DNA of 64,000 bases, from positions 8,561,001-8,625,000 of the forward strand of contig NC_092674.1 of the NCBI RefSeq assembly GCF_964355755.1, read 5' to 3'. Numbering within the stretch: the first letter of the stretch is position 1; each line of letters starts with the position of its first letter. Origin of the DNA: Antedon mediterranea. Its lineage: Eukaryota > Echinodermata > Crinoidea > Comatulida > Antedonidae. A program made the position numbers and the translations under genes. This document shows positions 32,901-44,094 of this stretch, in pieces. The notes beneath the pieces were generated by a model. That model was not told the DNA's origin. It worked only from the letters and a program-made list of their open reading frames with translations, and did not search any database.

Positions 32901-35298
32901 TAGAACTAAAAACTGTATACTGTACTTCTAAATGGTTATAATCGTTAAATCATTAAATGTCAATAGTATTTTTAAATTAATAATTAAAACTGTCTCTTTA
33001 ATCTTTCAGCTCGCACATCACGGAGGCTACATAAAAGTGGATTGGGAGAAATTTGAGAAAGACATGGGTAAAACAAAGACAAGAGTCACTAGGGAAATGT
33101 CAAGACAATATCCATACTTCCACCAGGTTTACAATCAGGTAATCATTACTGTAAAGCTGTGTCTACACTATCAAACTAGTTAGACAAAAAAAGTGTGATG
33201 TGCCCAAATATGGTAGTGATATGCCCAAATACAGTAGTGATATGCCCAAATATAGTAGTGATATGACATCGTCATGTCCATAAATGGGCACATCAAATTT
33301 TTTTGTCACATAAAGTTTGATAGTGTATAGTATATATAGAGATTTTTTTTAGTACACACCCACGAAATTTTGGCTATGATCTTTCAAATTTTTCAAATCT
33401 TTAGGGCCCGTTCATGCTTTTTTATTTACCCAAGGAAAGTTGGCTTTATGAACCAATTATTGCTAAATTTGTCTGGTAGATCATCAACTTACCTGAATAT
33501 ATAAGCTTGTGTCAAGAGTGTCACGAACAATGCACTGTTAACAACATAGCTCCGGTACAAGCTCCTAAAATTGCATTTTTCACTATCATATCATTGGTAT
33601 TTATTCATCGATCTCTGTTATCTCATTTACTTAATTGAGTACTTCACTATGGCATCTACCAGATCCAAAGGAAAGAAAGATTCTAAGGTAAAATCTATTG
33701 AAGACTTAGGCAAGGACAAGTCAGGCCCTATCCGTATACAGGACGAAACGACTGAGCCTACAGAACACCGGGAAGCAACGTCGAAATCCCTGGTAATGGG
33801 TTCACCGATCGATAGTGCCACTTTCAGTACTATTCATAATCTGTTGGCTGATGATCCTGATCTCATATCAATTGTGTCACAAAGCATTAGTAACCACATT
33901 TTGTCATCACCGGATCTCTTTAAAAATATTGTACATGCAATAACAACCAACAAAGTGTTAATTTCTGCAATTAGTAAACATATTTTAGACGCGGTCTCGG
34001 AATCTGTTTACAACAGCGTAACCATGGACAACGCCGCAACTGCGGGCGACATTGATATAATTCGCCGCGAAAATGAAAATCTTGTAGCAGAAAACCGAAC
34101 CATGATGGACAAGATCGACGACTTAGAACAGTATAGTCGACGAAACTGCCTACTTTTGCATGGTATGCCTGAATCACCTAGAGAAGATACTGACGAATTA
34201 GCTATTAATTTAATAGGCTCTAAAATAACAGACAGTATTGAACTAAGCGATCTTGATCGAACTCATCGCCTAGGTAAAAGGAAGTTAGACGCAACAAAAT
34301 CAAAACCACGGCCGATTATCATCAAATTTACGTCGTACCGTTCCCGATCAGAAGTCTTTAAAAACATAAAAACATAGCATTAGATATTCTGGACCTCTAT
34401 TGTTTAACAATTTACCCCCCTCAATTTCCTGTGCTGCTAACCGCTATTCATTCAATAATAACATAAAAAATTACCTTCTGTCTCATTACTGATCGATCTG
34501 TTTGATATGGTCGTTGTTTCCATGTTCCGTGACTTGCTATCTTTATTATTCAATTGTCATCATATTCGCTATATGCCATGCAGCTGTACTTTTTTCTGTT
34601 CTTTTTTTATTTTTTATTCCAACTTTTATTTACTGGTTTTATATATATTTTGTATTTCTTTATTGTTTAATTAATTTATTTTCTTTATTTATATATATAT
34701 TTTTTTTTCTTCTCTTAATTTAAATTTTTTGTAAAGGCAATCCCGTCACAAGATTGTAATCTTTTTGGGATTTGCCTTCGTCCATTTTCTTGTTTTATCA
34801 CTTGCCATTTTGTTTTTGTTACTTTTGTCTTTTGGACGTGAATAAATGTTCCTTGAATTGAATTGAATTGAATAAGCACCAAGTCCAAACGAAATTGGCG
34901 ACGGAAAAATGGACTGAAGTTTGAATTGAAGAGCATGTATATTTGTGTTGTCCCTTGTAAAGATCCTACCTCAACATGAGAGTGTATCAATTTAATTTTT
35001 AAAGTGTAAAACCAAAAAATATTATTGGTCCATCACACTAAATTGAAGTTTAAAATAGTTCCTATCTATTCATATTTAACATACCATTATAAAACTCAAC
35101 TGAGGAGTCATAGTTTTGTGAGTTTTTATCCTCCAAGAGATTTTTTGTAGTTCATTATTAAATATTGCTGGCTAATTTTCAAGATTCTTTTTCAAATTTT
35201 ATTTTATATTTATTTTTCAGAGTCGAGAGTTTGCCAGAAAAAATGTTTTAGTATCCGGAGGGTTTGTTGGTGGATTTCTGCTAGGCATGTCTACATAG
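29989..35298 (+). CDS. FUNDC1: FUN14 domain-containing protein 1, complete, 5 exons, 168 residues
   Basis: Exons: 29989..30013, 31669..31867, 32377..32452, 33010..33138, 35221..35298 (TAG). All introns are GT/AG and the phases close (507 nt). The protein starts [18 protein letters not shown]. An LC3-interacting motif F-E-I-L at residues 37-40 follows two aspartates. The FUN14 domain follows: [20 protein letters not shown] and [15 protein letters not shown] (first membrane segments, about 66-101), [10 protein letters not shown], and the C-terminal [21 protein letters not shown]1 is a mitochondrial outer-membrane mitophagy receptor that binds LC3/GABARAP; the length matches (human 155). The start has an A-rich context with G at -3 and +4. 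AATAAA signals follow near 35545 and 35623. The introns hold a nested LINE/TTAA element, SINE, MITEs and a LINE chimera. Confidence 0.95.
30720..30797 (+). mobile_element. LINE fragment, left part, split by a TTAA element
   Basis: In the region TTCCTTGTACACTGTCGTCC to CTTAAGACCTATGGTAATTAA, the last part can be read as L-K-T-Y-G. That is the start of the conserved reverse-transcriptase C-terminal motif which continues at 31428. The boundary at 30720 is approximate. Confidence 0.45.
30798..31423. mobile_element. 626-bp non-autonomous TTAA-flanked DNA transposon inside a LINE remnant
   Basis: TTAA at 30794-30797 and 31424-31427. The ends are AGACCCCTTCCCTGC and, reverse-complemented, AGCCCCATTCCCTAC (12 of 15 identical). 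The GC content, with several GATCGATCG/CTAGGCCTAG-like palindromes, contrasts with its AT-rich surroundings. No transposase. A TTAA target suggests Kolobok or piggyBac. Confidence 0.75.
31428..31615 (+). mobile_element. LINE fragment, right part: reverse-transcriptase C-terminus and 3' end
   Basis: Translation gives [11 protein letters not shown] followed by [17 protein letters not shown], the conserved C-terminal motif of CR1/L2/jockey-type reverse transcriptases, then a 3' end that matches 20231-20340 (CAGCGCTTTGGGACAATCTT). Confidence 0.75.
32008..32135 (+). mobile_element. tRNA-like SINE head, family B, copy 3
   Basis: Leader TAGTACCCGCTGCTTACTTG, A-box region GGTGATCTAGAGGTATAA, and the tRNA-like CACCGGGCTAGTGCTGG with a degenerate B box GAGTTCAAAATTC. 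Located in FUNDC1 intron 2. Confidence 0.65.
32189..32341 (+). mobile_element. TA-flanked MITE, copy 4
   Basis: AAGCTATATCTACACAAACT at the left and AAAATTTGATGGTGTAGACA near the right end. Two AATATGGTA(A/G)T modules inside. Sits 35 bp before FUNDC1 exon 3. Confidence 0.75.
32576..32793. mobile_element. Palindromic-ended MITE in FUNDC1 intron 3
   Basis: The ends AGTGTGGTTCCCACTAGG and, reverse-complemented, GTGAGGTTCCCATTAGCGG both abut TTAA, with a one-base uncertainty at the left. Interior rich in GCAA/TTGC words (CAATGCAATGCAACGATGCA). Confidence 0.65.
32848..32878. repeat. (CTAC)n/(GTAG)n hairpin
   Basis: CTACCTACCTACT faces AGGTAGGTAGGTAGGTAG, a simple-repeat palindrome. Confidence 0.85.
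33154..33342 (+). mobile_element. TA-flanked MITE, copy 5, with an extra internal module
   Basis: Starts AAGCTGTGTCTACACTATCA only 15 bp after the FUNDC1 exon-4 donor. It contains three GCCCAAATA..GTAGTGATAT modules where other copies have one or two, and ends TCACATAAAGTTTGATAGTG. Confidence 0.8.
33500..34874 (+). mobile_element. LINE derivative: ORF1 joined to a LINE-type 3' end, ORF2 missing
   Basis: An ORF at 33649-34377 (likely start [14 protein letters not shown]) encodes a 242-residue LINE ORF1-like protein: a charged N-terminus, a coiled coil ([20 protein letters not shown]), then [18 protein letters not shown] and [10 protein letters not shown] as in L1-type Transposase_22/RRM proteins. 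The frame ends early at SEVFKNIKT. There is no reverse transcriptase. The sequence passes into a T-rich region and a 3' end with a stem-loop (AAAGGCAATCCC ... GGGATTTGCC, 34733-34770), AATAAA and a (TTGAA)n tail to 34874. The left boundary is uncertain. Confidence 0.8.
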
Positions 35299-37035
35299 TG
35301 TTTTTTTTTTTCTACTTCTATTTCTTATTTAACTTAGCTTGATACCATGGTTAAAACAACAAACCAATTCTTATAAAGATGGTATAGAACTTTCAGCTAT
35401 TTATGCAAATGAGTTTGTTGCCCTCTATTAAAACAAATAGAGGGCAGCAGACTACAAACCGATACTGTAATACTGTGTATTATAAATTGTGTTTTTGTCA
35501 AAAGTAGGTGATATAAAAATAATATAGAAAATATAAATTTAAAAAAATAAAATGTTAGCACTGTATAAAATTATTAAGTATTGTGCAAAAAATTGTATTC
35601 ATATATTATAATATTATTTTTAAAAATAAATGTCTGTTTTTCTGCATGATTTTAAGTTAGGGTGATGACAGGTGGAATAGTTAGTGTGTGAACTTAATTG
35701 AGGATAAATTGACTTTTTTTACAGTCAATGTGAACAAATTTGTAATTAATTTAACGAAATTTTAATGTAGGCTACACACAGCAAGGAGATGCATTGAGGA
35801 AATATATATTTCCTTTGTGAGATATGAAAGAAATAGTTGTTTTCCTGGGTAGAGATATACCAACAATTGAATTAAAATATTTCCATCGCATTCATAAAGG
35901 GTTTTAGTATGTCCAGGGAGAATGTCTATCAATACTGTAGTTGGAAATAAATGATATTCATAAATACACATTCCTTTTAAAGGCATATTTTCCATCCAAA
36001 CATTTTTTTCACATTTATTGAGAGATGTTGATTGAAGAAAGAAAAAGAAGATTTAATGTAAAATTGAGTGATTTTAAGAACAGTATTTTGTATGAATGTG
36101 TGCACTGTTGTCTGCTTTTTAAAAGCTCTGTTAAGTGTGTAGTATATTGGTCTGTAGCACTTAATTGTTAACCAATAGATTTAGTCAGCATAGTGTAGGT
36201 TAAAGAGTAGCATTGGTTAGTGTTGTTTTATAGTGCTACAAGTACACTCAACTCTCTAGTTGTACTCTCAGAAAACCAAAACCTTTCCCAAAATAATAAG
36301 TTGCTAACAGTTTAAAAAATGTTCCTACTATATTTATTTATCCATAATAACCTTTCTGGAAAAGTAAACATTTCAGCGCAAGCAAGCCACAGTTGTCCGG
36401 TTTTGGCAAGTTGACTATACGTACACAGCCACTGTCACACACACAGCCACTTGGGACCCTCTGCTGGTAGAACAGTCTTTGAGTCTAAAGAGGTCACCCA
36501 GTATAAATAAGAAAATAATAATAGTACATATTTTTAGTAACAAACAAAATAAATTAGTGGTATTGTAGTTAATTTTATATACCACTTGTATTGATGTATA
36601 GATAATTTGATGAAATGAAGATGGTATCTGGGATTAGCCTCTAAGGGATCCCATACAGAAGGTGTTTTTTTGTAGCATGTATAACTGTTAAATTACTAAT
36701 TTGCTACATGTATTCACCGGTGCAAATCCGTTAATAGTGGGGGTGGGGGACGTATAAAAATGAAATACTTTGCAAGTGAAGCCCCTGGAAGCCCGGCTCT
36801 TTGAGTAATGTATAGGTTGTTTCAGTCGATTTCTAAGCACATAAAATTCCGGTTGGAAGAATACAATTATTATGGGTTACGCTGGTTATATTCACGCAGA
36901 ATATAGTTTTTGTAGATACTGTATTTTCTGAAATTACATAGGACGCGTCCTGCTTGTCATAGAAGTCTTACTGTCTATTTCCTTTTCAACCATTTTTTTT
37001 TTATTTTGCTGTTGGAAAGTGAGGAAGACAATCCC
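35299..37035. other. FUNDC1 3' UTR and downstream flank
   Basis: AT-rich, with AATAAA signals near 35545 and 35623 that could end the FUNDC1 transcript. No further gene or clear repeat seen. Confidence 0.4.
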
Positions 37036-37038
37036 CAA

Positions 37039-37290
37039 CTAAACAATATGTTTTATTTTGAAGGTTGCATTATTTTGTATTGATTTGAGTGAATTGGGGA
37101 GCCTGTTCCAGTCACGGATACCTAAGAAATAAAAAGTCGTATCATTAACGCCAGTAGCCTTAGGAGTGACAAAATTAAATGTTGTACCCCTGGTGAAATG
37201 GTTATGATGATCAGAAATTAACAAAAAGTTATCCTTAAGGAAAGAAAAACAGATCTTACTGTTCCATATGTTGTTCAATTATTCTGGATC
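37039..37290 (-). mobile_element. LINE reverse-transcriptase C-terminal fragment
   Basis: The minus-strand frame gives HNHFTRGTTFNFVTPKATGV, then TTFYFLGIRDWNRLPNSLKS. This is the conserved tail of CR1/jockey-type ORF2 (RG..NF..P, F...GI.DWN.LP..IK.I). The 5' side and active site are absent. Confidence 0.75.
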
Positions 37291-37393
37291 GGTGTCGATT
37301 AAGTTGGAAAACACTGGCGAAAAACCAGTTCACGGGAGAGAGTAATCGAGACACGTCTTATCATTAAATAATTTAAAAACCTTATTAAATAAT

Positions 37394-37486
37394 TACATAA
37401 TATAAAAATAACGCTTAAAAGAGAACGACGTTTCGACTTGGAGTCGAAACGTCGTTCTCTTTTAAGCGTTATTTTTATATTATGTA
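37394..37486. repeat. Perfect 45-bp-arm palindrome with GAAACGTC cores
   Basis: Left arm 37394-37438 and right arm 37442-37486 are exact inverted copies around a 3-bp centre TGG. Each arm contains AGTCGAAACGTCGTTCTC, whose GAAACGTC is the 3' core of hammerhead ribozymes in retroelements; the CTGATGA half is missing. It looks like an inverted duplication of a retroelement end. A 93-bp perfect fold suggests a recent origin. Confidence 0.85.
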
Positions 37487-37489
37487 TTT

Positions 37490-39287
37490 ACAATAAACGT
37501 ACTCTTATTAAATAATTGTTATTGTTTTAGCTATAGTTAACATGACCTGCTCAATAATGTCCAGTTGTGAGGACCTGTTCCTAATTTTTGTCCATTTTAT
37601 ATGGAGAGTTGACTGATATTTTATTATTATAGGTAAAATATTTGTGCTGAAGCATCATGTGCCATTAATTATTTCATATAAATAAATTTAACAATTATCA
37701 ATTTTCATTGTTAGTAGACTTACTGTAACTCCTGGCATTTAATGGTAGAGCCTATGTAGTGTAAGTTGAAGTACAATATGCATGGGGAACTTTGATTGGA
37801 GAGTTCTGACATATAATATTAATATTCTGTCAAAGATAGATATCAGAAAGTATTTCATAATTTAATGTTTGCCATCAAAATCTGATCTGGCCCCTGAAAT
37901 ACAAAGGCTGCTGTACTGAACATATTATTTGTACAGTACATTGTAACAACAAATGAATTCATGGTTTTGTGTTATTTGACTACTATTGTTATATCTAATT
38001 TTTTTCTGTTCGAAATATTAATAATAGTTTATTTCATTTTTGTAAAGTATGGTAATCATAATTTATATTATTATTACTTTATTATTGTTGTTATAAATCT
38101 GCATTATATTTTTTTAGTGTTAAAGCATATCCAGGATTTTATGTATAAATTTACACAATAAAATAATAATTATGGCGAAAAAAAGTTTTAATTGGCCTTA
38201 TTTCTGTTTAACCCAATCTAACCTGATAATGCAAAAAGTATGTCTACCGCCCTCTATATTTTACTAAGTTTACCGTACAGTACTTTCAAAATCCGGTAAA
38301 ATGTTTGTGCATTGTCTTTAGTTGTGTATCAATTAGAAAATAGTTTTTAAAAATCAATTACATTGGTGTGGGGGGTTTTTTTTCTGCTCACTGAAAGAAA
38401 ATACAAGTTTTCTTCACATCTAAAAATAACATTATAGATTATCATTCAATTCTCAATTTATATTGATGCATACTGTAATCTAAGTATATCATCAGTGAAA
38501 GTTTAATTGAAGATATTTTAAGATATTAGTTAGTCTCAAGAATGTTTTTTTAAATAGGCCTAATATAATAAAGCTTGATTGTTGCTTGTTTATTTAATTG
38601 ACTGTATTACTGTTTACAAAGAAGAATATTCCAATGAACATTATTTCTTATTTAAATCAAGTTATATTTAGTTAATACATTGAAACCCCTTGATTGTCAA
38701 TATCTTAGTCACCATTTTGTTAATGAATTGCTATTTTAGTAGTAAACTTAATTAATCGGCATGGTTGATTTACTAACTGAAAAACAGAGGGTGTAGTAGA
38801 AATTAATATAAGAGCTAACTTCCGCGTTCTGCTGGTGGTCAGTATTTTTCTAGTAACTTAAGTGTGCATGCCGCACCCGCTGGTTTGTCGTATTGGCATG
38901 CGCTGAATTTAGCACAGGCTTTATAGGCTGCTGCTCAGTGCTGTACGTCGTGTTATTGTGGTAGTCTGCGAGTGATATTTTTGGTGTATGATGAGTTTTT
39001 TTCGTTATTAGTTTTAATTAACAGTGTTTCGAATTAATCATGACATCATGTGGCATATTGATGACAGTTTTAACGATTCCAACAACTCGTAACTGATATA
39101 ATTGAGTTGTTTCCGCTGATTTCAACAAAATATTTGTGTACAAACTTTGGAAAGTTTTGAGTTAGGCAAGCCTAGGCCCGTTATACCCGTATTGTTATTG
39201 TGAGGGAACTCACAGCCTCGACGACTGGCACTTTAAAACGTACGAGGTAATTGGTACTATCGAGGTAGGCTTAGACTTTTCATAATT
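37490..39287. other. Intergenic and Rap2 5' flank
   Basis: No coding exon. The last 450 bp are noticeably less AT-rich (CGCACCCGCTGG near 38874) and probably hold the Rap2 promoter and 5' UTR; no TATA box assigned. Confidence 0.4.
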
Positions 39288-39848
39288 ATGAAGGAATACA
39301 AAGTTGTGGTTCTCGGGGCCGGTGGGGTTGGAAAGAGTGCGATAACTGTACAATTCGTCTCTGGAAATTTTGTTGAAAAGTATGATCCCACAATCGAGGA
39401 TTTTTACCGGAAAGCAATCGAAGTTGAAAATGTGATGGCTATTTTGGAAATTTTAGACACAGCCGGAACAGAGCAGTTTGCATCAATGAGGGATTTATAT
39501 ATACGTAATGGACAGGGATTCCTAATTGTCTTTAGCATCACAAGTAAACAAAGTTTTAACGATGTTGTAAATCTTAGAGAGCAGATTCTACGTGTTAAGG
39601 GCAAAGACAATGTACCGATGGTACTCGTAGCCAACAAAGCAGACTTGGAAAAAGAAAGGCAGGTTCCCACAAGTGAGGGAATGATTTTAGCAAACCGATG
39701 GGGTGTACCTTTTTACGAGACGTCCGCCAAAACACGGCAGAATGTAAATGAAATATTTGCGGACTGTGTCGTTGAAATTATGCATTTACTGCAGCCTCAA
39801 AAGAAGGCCGCGACTTGCTGTGGAGGCAACGGATGTACCCTTCTATGA
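39288..39848 (+). CDS. RAP2: Rap2-type small GTPase, intronless, 186 residues
   Basis: A complete uninterrupted ORF. The start is the first ATG after an in-frame stop (39234-39236) and gives [10 protein letters not shown], as in Rap2. P-loop GAGGVGKS at 10-17. The effector loop [11 protein letters not shown] at 32-42 has F39, the Rap2 signature (Rap1 has S39). DTAGTEQ at 57-63 has T61, the Rap-specific replacement of Ras Q61. The guanine-specificity box is NKAD at 116-119, then TSAK at 145-148. The tail carries cysteines 177, 178 and 183. The CAAX box is CTLL, whose final L predicts geranylgeranylation, with palmitoylation possible upstream. Rap2 cycles on membranes and controls adhesion and MAP4K/TNIK signalling. 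The absence of introns could reflect an ancestral single-exon gene or a retrocopy; no frame damage is seen. The first downstream AATAAA is at 40297. Confidence 0.96.
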   Translation: MKEYKVVVLGAGGVGKSAITVQFVSGNFVEKYDPTIEDFYRKAIEVENVMAILEILDTAGTEQFASMRDLYIRNGQGFLIVFSITSKQSFNDVVNLREQILRVKGKDNVPMVLVANKADLEKERQVPTSEGMILANRWGVPFYETSAKTRQNVNEIFADCVVEIMHLLQPQKKAATCCGGNGCTLL

Positions 39849-41176
39849 AAAAATTTTTTATTTTAGGATGTATCATTTTTTGAAGGTATGATAAATCAAT
39901 ATATGATTGATTTTTTATTTAATATAAATTTTACTTTAATATATTCATTTTTTGTATAAAAAATCAATTTTACTTTCATAATAATGTATTTATTTTTTTA
40001 TTTTAGTACAGCATCTTTATACAATAGGCCTATTTATTATCTATTTATTTGGTATGTACTTAACACAATGAAAGCACCAGAATATACTTTTTGTCTGGTG
40101 GTTCCTTGTAACAAAAATATCTTTTTCACCACTTGCTCTAAAGTATTACGCATTTAGTGATAATAGCGTATACAGTCTCAAAATAGTTAGTGTACTACGC
40201 CTTTGAGGTTGAAAAGGAGAGTGTCAAGGAACCATCTACACAGTAGTAGGCCTACAGTTAAGCCTGTTACTAATAAGTTTTATTAGCAAAACTCCAAATA
40301 AATATAAGATACTGTATTATGTCTATTAAACAGTATCATGTTAAATGGTCAATGTCCAAGCACACGCATGATTGGACTTATGTCACGTTCACATCCAAAC
40401 AAAGTTGAGTGAACTACACTTTATCTTATTAATAATATTTGATTGCGCCAGGGTTTCCTTGAGTCATGTTTTAGTATCACTTTGTTGAAGAGTCTATTGA
40501 TCACGTTTTCTCTGATGTTTACATTCAATTTTGCACTTTTTGTCTTTTTTAGACAGTAATGTGTTATTACATAATAAGCCTACCGTATACATTTTAAATT
40601 TTGAGGGTAATCTTAAATAATTATTGATGTTATAGGATTAAAGATTAAATTAGATTTTAATTCGTCATTTTGGGGAATTATATTAGATCTTTGTGATAGA
40701 ATATATAAAACAAGGATAATCCATCATAAAAATCTTCTTATCCGCGCAAATGCTAAACATGTACATTAAATTATGAGCGCAAAAAGTTGCTATCCTATGA
40801 CCAGACGATGCATACAGTACTGTAGGCCTATGCTTATAGTTTAGTGGTGAATTGTGCCCATTATGTTCCTACAACCAGATGTTTTTACTCTTCATATCAG
40901 TCCTTTTAGTACATTTATGAGATTAAGCTTATATGTGGGGGTATAAGTGCAATAATCTTAATGCTTACAATTGTTATTATCAAATTGTAAAGTTTGTTCA
41001 ACCAATTGAATTGAAGCTACTATACAAACTATATGAGTTGAATGTGGACATTTGAGTCACATTAAGTACCAGGCAATTATAACATTCAAATGATAGTTTC
41101 TAATAAATGTCCCTGTCTGTCATCATTGTGACATACAGTACCGTCAATGTGACAACTTTATATCAGTTCAAAGTAC
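39849..41176. other. Rap2 3' flank, no further gene
   Basis: AT-rich. The AATAAA at 40297-40302 could end the Rap2 transcript. No repeat structure recognised. Confidence 0.4.
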
Positions 41177-42481
41177 CAGGGCATCACGTATGCAAAACCC
41201 AGGAGAGCAACAAATCGCTCTCCTCAAATCACCGAGGAGAGCAATTCGCTCTCCTTGAAAAAATTTTAAATCGCTCTCCTCAAATGTTTATGTAAATATG
41301 TAACAAAATTACAATTATTAATTTTTTGTACACATTTTTTTTGCCCGACAGGGGTGGGGATAACCCCCCCCCCCCCCCCCCGCCGGGCACAACAAATGTA
41401 TACTGTACCTCTCCCCTAAAATCCCCCACACCCACCTTCACACAATATTTTCCGTGGGGATCGTATTATTCTACAGTAAAAAAACTCAAGCCAATTTTTT
41501 TTTTATGGCCTGGGTAGATTGGGTTTCAGGAGCCTGGCCTGGAGAATCCTGTCCTGGCCAACTATCTATGCCTTTAGCCTAGCTTTTCTAGCCTAGCTTG
41601 TTGGCCTAGAAATCAGACAGAAAACCTGAAAAGTATTTACCTGCAATTCATAAATTATACAATTCTAACATGCAACAGCCATTAAAATATTGATAATAAG
41701 TTACAAAGTGTCATTTTAAAATAATTAAGAAAGATATTTGATCGTGTTTACATGTGTCACACATGGGCGCACGCACAATAGGGGAGGGCTGAGAGAGCTT
41801 CTAGAAGATGCTGACGTCACACGTCAGCACGTGTTTTGAGGAGGATTTGAGTGACCAAAATTGGTTAGAACTTTCGAAGAAATAATCCATCTTCAAAATG
41901 ACATAATTAAAGCAACCAGCAGCTAAGCTTTTTTAAATAATAAACATTATATTTAGGCCTCCTATATTAATGTTTCCTTTTAAAATTAAATATATTTTAT
42001 TAACTCGTTCCATAAAAACATAAAGGGAAAAATTATTGGTTGGGACGTGATCTTCCTGTAAAGGAGGTGTTTCTATGACACCGTACTGGTTGCACTATGA
42101 GGCGATGAAGTAAACTCGCCCTTGAATAATGCGCGCAGGCAGGGGAATCCCCTTTGTTGGTACCTCGCACTGGAGCGCGATGAATTGCTCTCCTTTTCGA
42201 AGGTTGTTGATTGCGATCGCGCTCGCGATCCTTAAAAACGAGGGACTGCCATTAGGCTTGTAGCTTTATAACTTAGCTTATATATTATTAGCCTAGGCCT
42301 AGATTGGTTTTAACTTTTAAAAATCCACGTGTTTTTAGGCCTCTTGACAGAAAAATCAACACTGTCAAAAGCTAGGCTCTATTTTGAAAATTAAGGAGCG
42401 CGATAAATTGCTCTCCTCGAAGCCTGTTGAGGAGCGCGGAGGAGCGCGGTCGCGCAGGCGCTCCTTATAAATGATGCCCTG
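41177..42481. mobile_element. 1305-bp non-autonomous DNA transposon, 6-bp target duplication AAGTAC
   Basis: The ends are CAGGGCATCA and, reverse-complemented from the right, CAGGGCATCA, flanked by AAGTAC at 41171-41176 and 42482-42487. Subterminal regions are packed with GGAGAGC/GGAGCGCG words and their inverses on both sides (41197-41280, 42165-42240, 42394-42465). The middle has no transposase and contains an 18-C run (41364-41381). The superfamily is not certain: a 6-bp duplication does not fit Tc1, PIF or hAT. Confidence 0.75.
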
Positions 42482-43895
42482 AAGTACACTATGCCTGTAC
42501 AATAAAACATTGATTTTGCAGATTAAATATATTGATTATTTTAACAGAATGTTGTATAAAATGGCCTTGGTTTAAAGACCAAATTAAAATGTGCTAGTAC
42601 CTGCATCTATGTTGAAGGGTACCTTTCAATATGTTATGGTTACATTCAGGAAATTTAACAATAGGCCAAGCCCTAAATAGCTTTTAAACTGTGCACCTTG
42701 CAGGAAGCCCAGACCCTGCGCATTTGTTCTTTTTTACCCCTACCATTGTGCAAACCAAACAATGTGAACTTTCTTACAATTGTTCTTTTTTGTTCAATTA
42801 TTCAAGTGTGTGATGTTTATTGCAGACCTTTGAAGACATGATTAATCATTAGTCCTAGTAATAATAGCATTACTCCTAAATAATTACTTAATTCATTTCA
42901 ACAGGTTCAACCTACAGTAGCTTGAAATTAATCAATGGCAATTTATAAGCCAATAAGTATGGTCATCGGATGTGTTTTTGACAAAAACTTTATAGAATTT
43001 CTTGTATTTATGTATAATTCAGCTTTTACTTCCAACAAGGTGTGGTACTGTATAGTATTAGCCCACTTTAAACTGATGATATTAGTACCAAAACTCTTCA
43101 TTTCTGGTCTACAGTAGGATAGGTTACCATGGTGTTGAAACATATTTTTCGTTTCACAGGAAAGTGTCTCCTGTCTATCATCTTATAGGGAGTTCCCCTT
43201 TTAAAACATCAACTTTGGGTTTGCTATTTTATCACTTACAGGTCTGTACTGTGTATATTATTTATATATGTAATAGTACAGTATATCAATAATATTACTT
43301 TTATAGAAATTATTTGCTGTCAGCCATATTGAAAATTAGACCTTTTTATGTTGACTTCCTTTCAAAAGGTTAAAGGTTAAATGAAACTCAATAACATACC
43401 ATCCCCCAGTGTACATAAGTTAATTCACAAAGCTCATAAAACTGTTGTTTATTCTCCATACAGACCCCTTTACCTCTTTAATCATAAAAAGAAACATTTT
43501 GATCACAAATAAATACTGTAACTAAAACAAAACAATAAAGTTAAATCATAAACATGAGGTCAGCGGTTCAAATCAGACAATCAGAAAAAATACAATTAGT
43601 ACTGTATATCATTTTCCAAACATAATGTTTATCAATATTTTAATAAAATATTGGGTTTTGGCCACTTTGGCATTCCATAATATTTTGCAAATTTAACTTA
43701 ATTTATAGTTAAACTTTAACCATTTTGGCCTTCCATAATTCACTGTAGTACAATTACTGTATTATTATGTATTATTACATAGTTTTTATGATACATTAAA
43801 CAGATGTATTTATTGCAGTATAATCTTATTTAATTAAAGTAAAAAGAATGTACAATTTAAAGGGAGAAATTATATCAACATAAAAGTTAAATATA
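42482..43895. other. Intergenic, nothing recognised
   Basis: AT-rich; many TACAGTA/TACTGTA words; no credible exon. Confidence 0.4.
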
Positions 43896-43898
43896 TTA

Positions 43899-44090
43899 CT
43901 TATACATAATAAATGATATGACTTCCTCTATCGTAACCATCCACCATACAATCGAGTCTCCTTGTCTCGGTCTTAAAAAATGTCCTGCCTCCTTAAACTC
44001 GACAATGATTAAATCCGCATAATAAACCGATAAATTGTGCAGAACGTGCGCAATCCACAGTAAACAACCAATGTAGGTAGTTAACGACAT
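43899..44090 (-). CDS. Possible small membrane protein or first exon, unidentified
   Basis: A 64-codon frame starting MSLTTYIGCLLWIAHVLHNL, with a hydrophobic N-terminal segment (residues 6-30), a polar middle (VEFKEAGHFLRPRQGDS) and a second hydrophobic stretch (IVWWMVTIEEVISFIMY), ending K-stop. Composition and CpG content look more protein-like than other frames nearby. The start has A at -3. I do not recognise the family. It may be a first exon spliced just before the stop, a short gene, or chance. Confidence 0.25.
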
Positions 44091-44094
44091 TTTC

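Noticed and set aside
34502-34723. 73-codon frame rich in F, I and Y
   Set aside because: Read-through of the T-rich 3' part of the LINE derivative; low complexity.
34855-34874. Target-site duplication of the LINE
   Set aside because: The repeated TTGAA is the element's own microsatellite tail; no matching sequence was found at the left edge.
39404-39670. 88-codon minus-strand frame
   Set aside because: Antisense shadow of the Rap2 coding sequence.
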